A stretch of 64,000 nucleotides of DNA from Symsagittifera roscoffensis. Lineage: Eukaryota; Xenacoelomorpha; Acoela; Convolutidae. Location: positions 38,546 through 102,545 of the forward strand of contig NW_026971484.1 of the NCBI RefSeq assembly GCF_963678635.1, given 5' to 3'. Shown one piece after another: positions 9,639-21,000 of this stretch. A program made the translations under genes and the position numbers. Every line of letters begins with the position of its first letter. Within the stretch, counting starts at the first letter, position 1. The notes below the pieces were generated by a model, which worked only from the letters and a program-made list of their open reading frames with translations, had not been told where the DNA came from and searched no databases.

Positions 9639-12600
9639 TTGAACAATTTAATTCCCAACTCTCAACCTTCTGCCAAGCAATCTATCGAAATCATGCAACT
9701 GATTCGAATCAGAAAGGACAATCTTGATGAATTGATAGTTTTAGCCGAGGAATACGTGGGGCCAGACAATCGTTGGGACCGCCCCAAGAAAGTCTTCCTG
9801 ATGGCTGCTTGGGGCGAGCAAGGAGTTTTGAACCGCACAAGTCTGCCTATTATGAGATGGGAAAAGGAGTTCTCTAGGGAAGCGATTTGCCGCACGACCC
9901 CGGATTGGGTACCAGGAGGACGTACCAGGCTCGTGAGAAACCTCTTCCAATCAGACCTAGGCCCGGTTTCAAGTGTAGACATCAAGCTTTCCATCAAAAA
10001 TCATAAGCGAGGCTGCCTCGTATAGCTCACAGTTGAAAGCTGCAGTGCACGCTAATAGAGCTAGAGTAGAAGAAGAAGTACAGAAGATTGAAACCATGGA
10101 GTACCTGAACAAAAACGAGTGACGAGCTGGAGCGAGTGAGAAAAATCTTGGGCAGAACAGAAGAAGATATTGATATGCAGAGGAGACCGTTTAAGGAATG
10201 CAACGAGAAGCAAGGAGAAGTGATAGAAGGCTTGAGGCAGGAGTATAAGGAGCAATCTGAACTATTGGAACAGCGAAAACGGAACAACCTTTACCTGCAG
10301 GGAGCGTTCTCTGAGAGCAATCGCCGGCGGCGTTTCTGACGTGCTTCGAACTGAATCAAACAACGGAAGTGCAAGTCCCAACATGACCCGGTAAAGTGAC
10401 AATCCCGAATTCAAGCGACACCCTGGGTGATCCAGTCGTGGAGAAAACCATGAAGCAGCTGTAGAAGCTGCTGGTCGACTCGTGGCCGACAGTTTCCGGG
10501 GTGATTGCACCGTATGAAACAATCAATGATACCGGTAGATTAGAGCTCACATCAGAGGGGGTGAAGAAGACAGGAGCTGCTACGGTGGTGAAGTCAGGAA
10601 AAACCTGCACTCAGAGAGATGACCATGAAGAAATTGTCGCGTGTGCTAGACATACAGAAGAAAAATCAGATCAAAAACACCTTCACGGTAGTCCGGAGAC
10701 GGACAAGCGAGCATATTTCACTAGATCTACTTGGAGTCCAGCAGTAAACATGCAGCAGCAGCCCCTTGGAATCTAACATTTGATATTGGACGATAACCTA
10801 GTGAGAGTGTTGCAGAACTTGAGAACCTCATGGATAATAACGGTGATGGAATTTGGAGGTGCCGCATTAGTTCAACTGTATCGATTGGTTGAATTGATGA
10901 ACCCGGGAAGCTTCGCGGATCTGATGATTCTTATAGGAACAAACAACGTGTCCAGAAGCTCAGACTCAGAAGAAGCTTGATGGGAAGCAATACCTCAGTC
11001 CCAGCCGTGTCACAAGCAATAATTAGCTCAAGTGAGCAATGACAGGGGTCAAAATGATTGAATGGACTGGGTGAAGCACCAGCGAGGAGAAGCTTTCATC
11101 CTGGATGTATATTGGGACCAGTCAATCAGACGAAATATACAAAGTCAGGCACCTCCAGATCCGAGACGACGATGACTACGAGCAGGGAAAAACGACGTCC
11201 AGATAGAAATTCTCTGATGGGGTCAAGACTTATGCAGTCCCCGTGGCATATTTAAAAGCAAGATTTGATCAAATTGAACCATCAGCAGTAAGATTTGTAG
11301 CTGATGCAATGAGAATGCTGATTGGCCCGAGACGGTCAGTAATTGGACTGTACTCGATCGTAGGAATGGACTGTTTGATAATGGCAGACTTTAACTTCAA
11401 CTTCAGCTGCAAATGGCTGATCTTGAAGGACTGCCCTCAAGCAACACCATGGGTCCTGTAAACGCTTGACCAATACAAAATGCCAAAAAAAACAAGGTGA
11501 GCAAACCAGATATAAGAGATTCCTAACAAGATGGGCGGTCACTGGGCAACAATTGAAGATGTTTAAGCGAGTGCGAGCCCCTCCAGCTCATGTGGAGGAG
11601 AGAGAACATCCGAATTAAGTAACACAAGAATGTGATGCATTACAATATGGTCAAATGAGATCCAGACAATACGAGACCATCTTCGCTGCCTATGACAAAG
11701 CAGAGATGAGAAAGGCGAAGATACTAGCGAGCTCAGAATTTATGAACACCTCTAAGTCTTTGTTCTGGCCCGATGTGATAATGCTGGCCGTAACCGATCT
11801 GGATTGAATGCAATCTAAATAAACGGCAATTGGGGTTCAGCAACAAATCAAAATGAATCCATTGACGACCATTTTTGCCGTCATCAATGATGTCTTGCAC
11901 AGCTGAGGTTTCCTGATCAGACTCAGAGAACCAGCAAGGGCAGAAGCTGCTGCGTGGCCGGCAATCAAAGACGCTCTGCAGTTCATGGTTGAGATTATGG
12001 ACGTGCTGAAAGAAGGCGGGTCCCGGAAGATAATCCCGAAACCATTTATCCCCGAGATATGCCAAAAAATCCTGGATGGATTAAAACTCGTGTATGCGTT
12101 GATAGTGCTCCTCTCAGGAGGGAAATATGTTGTGATCGTACCTGCTCCAAATCGCGAAGGGGATGCGAGAAACTGAGAACTCGTCGGTCTTAATTGCCTG
12201 CAGCATGGTCAGATATATCAAACGCCATGAGAAGATTGAAAGATCATTAATTAAACATGCTTGTGCGGAACGAAGTGATGGGACTGGAACTATAGCATTT
12301 CAGCAGGCAGCTCAAGATGAAGCCAGTTATCCGTTACCTGTTAAATCAAAATCGGTCAGGCACCGGAGAAGATAGAACGAAAGGAAGAGAGCGACAATAA
12401 GTAGGTGACATGCCCCTTCTCACCGATTTAAGCCTAGCTATGAGGAGAGGTTCCTTAGCACTGATCAGGGGCGTCAGCATGTTTGCGATTGTGTTATATG
12501 GTCCTGCCGTAACGATCAAGTTCCCTTACGAGAAAGTGGAGCCTACATGAGGTCAGTGTTGCAGTTGAACATCAATTCAGTAGTAGACGGAAACACACTC

Positions 12601-13498
12601 AATTGGTGCCAGCAGAATGGGCTTTATTAACTAGTGAGAGAAGATTTTCTGCTTGCGAAGATAGCAGAGGCCAATATGACAGCGGTACTTTTCAAAGAAC
12701 ACTTCCGCGATCGAATGGGCGAAGTGGATAGAGAAACTCTGGAGTCTGAGATCTTACGATAAAACGAATGGCAAAATAACAAGAATTCCTCGATTTGTAG
12801 TCTCATACCAGAAGGTGAGGAAAGAAACTGAAGACTGAAGCGATTACAAAAAGCTATCAGAAAAACTACCCGAATTTTCCTTTACCCGTAGGATTTGCTC
12901 GGAGCAGACTCTACACGCAGTTTTCATTGGTGCGTGAATCGACGAGGAGAAAGATGGGCAATGCAGCCACCCCAAAACCTGGAAGATTCGAGGAAGGCTG
13001 GGCCGGAGTTGGACCTGGTGCTAGTTAAAATGAGAGGCTTTGGCAGACTTGCAAGAAGCAGCACTAAAAGTCGTGAAAGTCAGGCCAGAGTTTGCAATGA
13101 CAGGGAAACTGCTGACTAGGACTACTTTATTGCCCTTCGGTTGTGATGAATATGAAAAAATTCGGAGAAAATGAAGACCGTTCATGAAGACTATAAGTGA
13201 TGAGCAAGAACCTTCAGGGTCGGGGAAAAACGAAGAGCCAGGCGATGAGGAGAAAGAAAACCGTCAACCGGAAGAGCCAATGGAGCAGGATCACGATCAT
13301 GCAGGAAAGAATGACGACAAAGCCTTACTAGACGAAGATGGCCCAGGAGCAGAAAAGTTGGTAGGGACGACTGAACCAGCGGAAGTTGAAACTTTCACGC
13401 TGGAGCCTCCCGCAGCCTTTATGAATGCAGCCCATGACTTCCCAGCCAGTGAGCAGCTCTCCCGGCCAGATTTAAACTATTACAAAGAGAGAAAATAG
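9639..13498 (+). pseudogene. ORF2 (SGNH hydrolase-like) of retroelement copy A, decayed
   Basis: It is collinear with copy B ORF2 (30,012-34,107). An N-terminal segment (9,639-10,025) is open. At 10,780-10,976 a frame reads DDNLVRVL and, later, ILIGTNNVSRS, matching GDSLIRVL and LLLGTNDVSRG of copy B, that is SGNH blocks I and III. Here the nucleophile Ser is Asn and the block III Asp is Asn, so the site would be inactive. Further matches: MGPVN-type segment near 11,450, FWPDV near 11,763, a PAPNR segment near 12,145, LLTDLSLAMRR near 12,415, and YGPAVTIKFP near 12,500. An acidic tail (13,184-13,498, rich in Glu and Asp) closes it. Stops and frameshifts throughout. Confidence 0.55.
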
Positions 13499-14481
13499 AA
13501 GGCGCAGCCCGAGTACTTTTTTTGGGAAGCCTGCCAGAAGACGACTAGTAAGTCCACCACCGGGTTCAGGAAAACAGAACAAGCTGTGACCTTGACACAG
13601 TTGCTTTTATGGAGGAGGTCTGTACAGTAGTGCAGTGCTACAGGACCCAGTCGATGTTGAAAATAGGTCTCAACAGACCACTGATGTGATGCGAGAAAAT
13701 CTTGATAAGCTGGACGAATGCGAAAAGAGAATGAATGAATTGATAATTGATCCGGCGACCGATGAAAGTGAGATAACCTCTCCGATCAAGATGACGCACC
13801 AATAAAGCAACGAGGAAGTGATATATTTGTCGAGAGCTCAAACAAGAACAATGCAATTGAAGATACTGATTGACAAGATCAAACACATGAAAATAAAATC
13901 GGTCAGCAAAGTAACGTTGAGAAAAAACTGAGAAGGCGAAGGTGGACTCTGAACCTCCAACGAAAACTGCAAACTCATCTAAACGAAAGCGAGTTAAAAA
14001 TTCCGTTGTCATGGGGCAGGGCGATGACACATTGTCTGGCACGTCAAAAATGATGACCGACGTAGCAATGGTGCCGACCATACTAATGGCAGGAATAAGA
14101 TCATTCAGTTATAGAACCAAGAGGAGTGACCGCAATCAAACTAGAGCTACGCCAGAAATGGAAAAAATCAGCCAATGTGGTGAGAGCCCCCTTCTGGATT
14201 TCAAACAATCATGCAAGAAAAACGGAAATGGAGGCGTCATAGGACATCTGACCCCCGTTGAATTCAACCGATTGACAGTATCAGAAACATGCTCGATAGA
14301 CAAGCCCGCCTGTGGATACATGGTAATGACGGAATATAGTAACTCAGCTAGAGGACATCTAATTGCTCCAGAAAAAAATGCCATGAAAAGGTTTCTGGAA
14401 GAAATGAACAAGGACACGACAATGAAGCAAAGGGCATATGAAACGTTAACCTCTTTTGATATGCACACCACCTTCATTAAA

Positions 14482-14903
14482 AACTGAACAGAAGCATATC
14501 CGAAAAAAAGCTATAGAAGTGGAGATGAAAATCAGGTAAATTGAAATTTATCGCAGACCACCTGGAGCTCGATACTGAGTAGGCTCAACGATGGCGTCAA
14601 TGTGCAAAAGTCGATATCCGGTAATTTTCGTGGCAGTGGACGTAAAAGGCCCAAGTATGACTTTCGATCAAGCTTTCTCAGTTCCAAAATCTATAAGACT
14701 TGGGTGAATGTCGGAGAAATCTTATGAGTTACTCTGTAAGATGTTCGCCGCAGTTCCAGAAATAAAACCAAGGACGAACTAGAACTAAAACTTGGAAAGA
14801 AGTTTAAGGGATATGCTTCTGGGAACTTTAGTGAGTTTGAAAGACAGAAGCAGAAAGGGGTCAACAGCAACGGATTACAATGCAGTGGACGATAGTGATG
14901 ATA
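14482..14903. repeat. Direct repeat within ORF3 of copy A, left copy
   Basis: It matches 15,966-16,377 at most positions, including GGAGCTCGATAC, CAAAAGTC.ATATCCGGTA and GAAAGACAGAAGCAGAAAGG. The period is about 1,480 bp. The two copies differ at many bases, so the duplication is old. Confidence 0.7.
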
Positions 14904-15965
14904 GCTCTCTATTTCGCCCGATTCTTGTGAGAACAAATATCGATACCAGCGCTAATTACCTGTGCAAAAAAAGTTGAGAGAAGGCAGTGAATTGGTAAAG
15001 ATCGTGCTCTTTCAAGCGCTGTTGGACATTCATCAAAGCAGCCACTGCGAGTGAACATGAAAGAACCTTTGGAACTGGAGCTCTTGAGCATGTACAACGA
15101 GAATTCAAGATTCTTGAAAAAAGAACTTAGGCTCACAAAAGAAGCGACGGGGACTGCTGAAGTACAGCGCATACTGTAGATCGATCAGAGAGAAGTCATA
15201 CCACTATGTGTCGGGTATTGTTGGATTGGAGTACAATCCTTTCGTCAACGAGGACATACGTGATTGTTACCTCGACTATGAACAAGCTGTGTTTCTGAGA
15301 TTCTGGATGACAAGAAGAACAACAGTAAGAATTATTGCCAGTCAGTAAGTCAAGCTAGGACTTGTATTGAAAGAAAAGGTGACTGCACCTTCCGTACTGA
15401 AATCTGACAACAAAGTGGAGCTTGGATTTGGATTCTCAGATGAATTACTGAGGACAAGCCTCATGGTTTTGTTGGAGTAAATGAAGCCATCATGGTGCCC
15501 AAGTCCAAACGCTGCTTCGATATTGCGAGCGACGCAGGATGCACAAAGAGAACTGAATGCAGAAAGCACTTTCCGCGAACTCAACATCATCTACAACATG
15601 ATGAGTACAGCCTCTAGGAGCAAACGAAAAAATAGTATAGAGTTTACTGAAGACTGAGTAAACATTGCAGCTGTCTGGCAAAGGTCTGTGGACCAGCGGG
15701 TCATATTTGTTGAGGTATTGTTTGCATGAAAACACTGGCGAGTTAGCATAAGCAACTGAGGATACTATTCGGAAATATAGTAATGAGAACGAGAACAGAA
15801 CAGAACTCAGCGCAAAATGTCATGGAGCAACTGAAGTCAATCTACTGACTGCACCAGGATTCTACAGCATGTTTTGCTCTTTTGAGTCTTTATTGAATCT
15901 AACACAAAAACATGAGATGGTCATTGCCATCAGTGTAGAAATGTTTCCGGGAGATATACAAACAA

Positions 15966-16377
15966 ACAGAGGCATATCTGTAAATGAAGAGAAGCGATAG
16001 AAGTGGAGATGAATATCAGGTAAAATGAAACTTTTTGCAGACCATCTGGAGCTCGATACCTACTAGGGTCGACGATTGCTCCATTGTGCAAAAGTCAATA
16101 TCCGGTATTTTTTGTGGAAGTGGACGAGGAAAGCCCAAGGACGTTATTGGATCAGGCATTCTCAGTGCCAAAAAGTGAAAGTCTTGCGAGAATGCAGAAA
16201 AATATCAAAGTTAATCTGTGAAATATTCGCCGCAGTTCCAGAAAGTACAACGGACGAATAAGAGCCGATACTCCGAAAAAAGTGTCTGGGATTGGCTTGA
16301 GGGAACTTAATTGATTTTGAAAGACAGAAGCAGAAAGGCTTAACAGCAATGAATTACAATGCAGTCGACGATAGTGG
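15966..16377. repeat. Direct repeat within ORF3 of copy A, right copy
   Basis: Partner of 14,482-14,903. The match ends after the GCAGTCGACGATAGTG segment, where the copies diverge. Confidence 0.7.
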
Positions 16378-17200
16378 TGAACTCCACGGAGTGATGATGG
16401 AAGTGGAAATACTGCTGGAAACGTCAGGAAAAAGAAATCGGGGAAGCATCATGTTGACACATGATGAGTTCCTATGACATTGTTTGTTACAAACATGTTA
16501 GTATTCTGTGCGAAGTATTCTAATGTTGATCTGGGACTCTGAAGAGCTGCTCTCCATGGTTTTAACAGAAGCATCACAGTCCATAGATTTAGTGCAAGTT
16601 GCAATTATAATGGCTGAGAGTTGACAAGAAGCACTGACTGAAGAACAGTTAGAAGAACTCGATTGTCTAAAATATTAGATCTTTTTGAGACAATGAGCAA
16701 GATCTTGAACATTCCAATGGACGTAAAGCACATATGGGCCCGAAGACAACTCATGCCATGTTTCAGAGTCAACATGACTGCCTGGTTGTATGAGTAAGAC
16801 AAAAAGCATATGTCGAAACACGGTTGAGTGTACAGTTCGTATCAGATGGAAATGGTATCAAAACTTTTCAAGCGAACTTTCGTAAATATCGGAATGCAGT
16901 AATTACCGCAGTGAAAAAAAACGTTGAAAGCGTTTGGTTGTGATGGAAGAGAAAGAGTTGAAATGTTGAAGGAAGATCTGGAGAGAAATCTGAACAGCCA
17001 CTGCAAAATTAAGGAAACTAATGTAGACCTTCTATCTCGTTGCAAGAAAAGGGTAGAAGAGCAGAGATGTTGGGGACTGCCTCCATCAGGGACAGAATAG
17101 CCACGATGTGTTGAAAGACACTGAAACCGAAAGTGCAGAGCCAATGTCGTAGGAGGAAGAGATGTAGCAGTAACGAGAGTCGAATGACAAGATGCAAAAT

Positions 17201-17890
17201 AAAGATTAGAAGAATTTAATTTTTTAGCGACAAAAGTGAAAGGAAGGAAATGAACAACCGAGTAACAAAGAAGAGAAAATTAAAACTTATAATTGTTATT
17301 TGTGAGAGAAGCTCAAATGACATACCAAGCCAACTAACCTTGAAAATGAAAGTTGATGAAAGGAAAAACTTTCTGTTTTTTATTTCAGAGTTAAATATGC
17401 TGATTTTATAAAATTACCTTAAGATTTTAGTTACTGTTATCAGGGACACTTAATATTTATTTAGAAAAGCTTGGATGGATAGTATATTCAAAGTATTCTA
17501 GCCTGCATGAATGTTTTTAATCAACAAGAAAGACTGTTCACAGTAGTATATGTCGGGGCAAAATCGTCTGTGGGTTGACGACCCACATGTATTAACATAG
17601 GCTATAGAGTATCCGGTCCTGACACTATGTATTAACATAGGGAATAGGTTTCCCAAAGTATTAAGATAGGAAATAGGTTTCCCATTGTATTAACTTAGCT
17701 GGTTTCAAATGGTAAGTTTAAGATGATAAGTTTTTTTCGTCGCCCGAATTTCCCATGCATAGCGTATAGATTTCCCTGTGTATAAGAAATTCACTGTAGG
17801 GAATTAAGAACTCATTAAGATAGGAAATTGGTTACCTAATGTATAATGTAAAAAAAAAATAGGGAATGGTAAGGTTTCAGGTGGTAAGTT
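17201..17890. repeat. AT-rich spacer with degenerate ~40-45-bp tandem repeats
   Basis: From 17,577 to 17,890 several copies of a motif close to GTATTAACATAGGGAATAGG followed by TTTCCCA recur (near 17,589, 17,627, 17,660, 17,690 and 17,810). A GGTAAGTTT motif recurs near 17,710 and 17,885. The rest has no open frame. It separates retroelement copy A from the polymerase pseudogene. Confidence 0.6.
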
Positions 17891-18071
17891 TCAAAAAATG
17901 TTGGCACCCAATTTCACTGATGTTCCAGTTTCTAAACTATTTCTTAGTCGGAAATTACTAGTTTGTTAACCCAAACGAAGCGTTTAAAAGTAATTTTTGA
18001 AAAACAGAAGATTAATTACAGAGGAAATGTTTCAACTTACAGCATTGTATACACTATTACTACATAATGTC

Positions 18072-21000
18072 TTACAAGTTTAGAGGTTTAGCATGTAATC
18101 CATCACATTCAACTTCCCGTTTAGGGTAAAAATAGCTCAGTCTTTTTTTAGTTTGTTCATAAATTGCGACTGCATGATTATGAAATTAAATCCTCCGTTC
18201 GTTGATTTCAAACTCACTGCCTCGTCCAGTACTTGTCGACACTTTGCCAGCGTGTCATCTCCAGAGTCATCTAATGCGCGTTTGTTTGTTCAGAACTTCA
18301 CTGCTAAACTTATAATTTTGACTGTTACTATCGTAACAGCAATAGGTTTTACTACATAGACATAACATTTTGGTGCATCTGAACTACCCCTTGAACAATC
18401 CTGGTTCTCTCTTGTCTTTTTTCTTATGTTTAGAACAGCAAGTACGAGGGAAATTTTTTTTCGCATCTTTTCTGAAATCGTCTCGAAAGTCCTTGCTTCA
18501 CCTTTCAGTCCATTCTACTCGCTTGCATGTCAGGTTACCATCATCTAAATCTTCTTCTGCCAAAGCCAAATAGAGGGAATCTGTATTCATTTTGTGTTCC
18601 TCGAAATTGTTGACATCGCAAAATTTATCGAAAAAATTATAGTACAGCTCCAACATTCTCAACTTGACATACTGTACTATAAAGAATCCTGCTCTAATTG
18701 GTTCACGATGCTCTATAGTAGATTTAACAAGTTCAAATTCATACATATCTTTAGCTGCGATTTTGAGTCTCTTCACGAATTGGTTATTGATAGCTTTGTG
18801 GGTTTTTTTGTCTCCAAGGTTTTTTGTAGTGTATGTTTTGATCTGTCCAATATTTGATAGCCGTAGGATCTTTTTGCTAGAAATTTCATTGTTTCGGCTA
18901 CAACGCCAGATATTGAATTTTCATAGCCGACTCGCCTAGCATCAACAACATACTGAACAAAATTGTTGAAAACTTTACGCGGTGTGTATTGTACAAATCG
19001 ATGAATTTTTATACACTGTAGTCTAAGATCCAAATAAAAGTTGAAAAGTGATGTGATAAGTTTTCCGTTGGTCAACTTGACTCTCGAGATCAACATTCGC
19101 CGCGGTTGTTTTAGCAAATCGTTTTCTTCCTCATATGTCTTCATATATTCCCCAATATAGTTTCTGGTAACATCAATATTTTTGAAAATAGGTGGGAAAT
19201 TGGAAAACTTCGCTTTTAGCTCATCTGGAACACTCAGATCGCATTGCACGTAGCCGAACATTGTTTCATTTTGGTTTTTTTTTTGCACTGGTGAGTTGGC
19301 AAAAAAGCAAAAAAGACGTCTTTTGAAGGAAAAATGACATCTATCGTAATTTTTCACGTCTACCTTGTTTTTAAATTGCTCCCACCAACTGCACTCCCCA
19401 ATTTATTTTATAGAGCATCCTTTTTCTCGAATGCAAACTCTTCGAACATTCTTTTTTTTTGGTTTGATATCATCATCAGTTTGGCTTGTCCTAGTCTCAC
19501 AATGGTTGCAATAAACATCAACACTAAATCTATCAATTTTTTTCTGTGTTCCTGTAGTGTGGTAACTCTCAATTCTGCATTCAGGTCTGGTTGCTTGAAA
19601 GTATGACATGACCATATTTTCAAACGTTTGAACTCGATTTTGCCTTGACTTGAATTTTTGTATTTCTTCATCGTAGTTCTATCTCGTATACAAACCTGTG
19701 GGCATATCCTGACACATAGAATAAGAAAGGTGTTGAATAGAATCCATACCAACAATTGATTTACACAAGTTTTTTGATTGTCGAATAAAGGTTCGTTTGC
19801 TACTGCTTTCCTTGTGAAAATAATTGAGGGACCACCGGTCATATCTTCCCGTATTTTTTCAAGCAAGTCACTATCACTCGAAAAGAATGGGTAAAACTTA
19901 TAAACGGTTGACTTGTGTAGACAAAATTTGCTAAATTAGGTAATGTACAAACGAGCTTTAACATGTCTATCCCTTTGTCATGATAAAATTCAATAATTTT
20001 CTGCATAACATCAAGGGTAGGAACAATATCATTGTTGTTATGCCACTGTAGAAAATCGCGAAATGTTTTCATTTTTTCCTGTTCTCAGATAAATTTCAAG
20101 TAGTTATAGTTATCCAATCCCGTAGGTGGTTTGGTTTTGAGACCGAGTTTTTTCAAGGCTTGCTCTTCAGTAATCCCATTGTTAAGAAGTTTTCGATAAC
20201 CATCATACTCTTTATCGAGAGGGTTGTCATAGTTCAGTTTGCTGTAGAAGTCATCGTACGAAGGTAGTTGTTGTTCGTCAAGAATTTTGGTTATGAAAAT
20301 CAAACCACTCGTATGGAAGGTATCCTTCTTCTCACTGCCTTTGTAAGCTTTTAGAAAAGAGACTATAGTAGTAGCTCCACCCAAAAACTTCATAATATCC
20401 AGAAATTGAACATCTCCAAATTTGAAGTTCGTTTGCCTTCTTGATGACTAAAGGTTCAATTTCTCTTTAGTTGATAAGGTTGGAAATGAGGTATGGTTTA
20501 ATGAGGTATATGTCATACCGACCACTGTTGAATCCAAATATTGGCAAAAGAGTATTGGTGTATCTCTCTAGTTGTTTCATCAAATCAATCAATTCATTTC
20601 TTCGAATCCTGAGAAACTGAGTGGATGCATCTGTTTCTTACTCATCCTCGATACATTCGTCTTCGTACCCTCTTGCTTCATTCTTGTTGAAACTGCCTCG
20701 TTCATTAAGGATGCTGAAAATCGTGTGTAGCCGCTTTTTGATGTTATTTTCGATTCCAGAAATTTTGATCGCATTACGTCTTAATTTTTTTCGCCAACAA
20801 TTCCAAGTTCGCCACAAAGACAATATTGAGGGATTGTGAATCTTTGTCACACAAAAAACATGAGTTTATGAAGTAAACTCGATGATTTTGACACTGATAT
20901 GGGTTTATGCTTCCCTATCCATATTATTGTTTTGGTTGGTTTTAGTTCTTCGGATGGCACGCAAATTGATTGAAAGTCAAAAATAGCAACCTTTTTGAAT

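Larger units (their letters stand above)
13499..17200 (+). pseudogene. ORF3 of retroelement copy A, decayed
   Basis: Its start region (13,942-14,487, 181 open codons) has a basic SSKRKRVKN patch, like the RSRKRKR start of ORF3 at 34,262. Later landmarks align in order with ORF3 at 49,483-51,890: MKPSWCPSPN near 15,481 against LKPSWCPHPH near 50,108; LFETMSKILNIPMDVKHIW near 16,680 against LFETACKVFSISMEVRQVW near 51,340; and a KEDLERNLNSH coiled-coil segment near 16,970 against EEDLAKNVSLSLH. The function of ORF3 is not known to me; no envelope-type transmembrane segment is evident. A ~415-bp internal direct repeat lies at 14,482 and 15,966. Confidence 0.55.
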
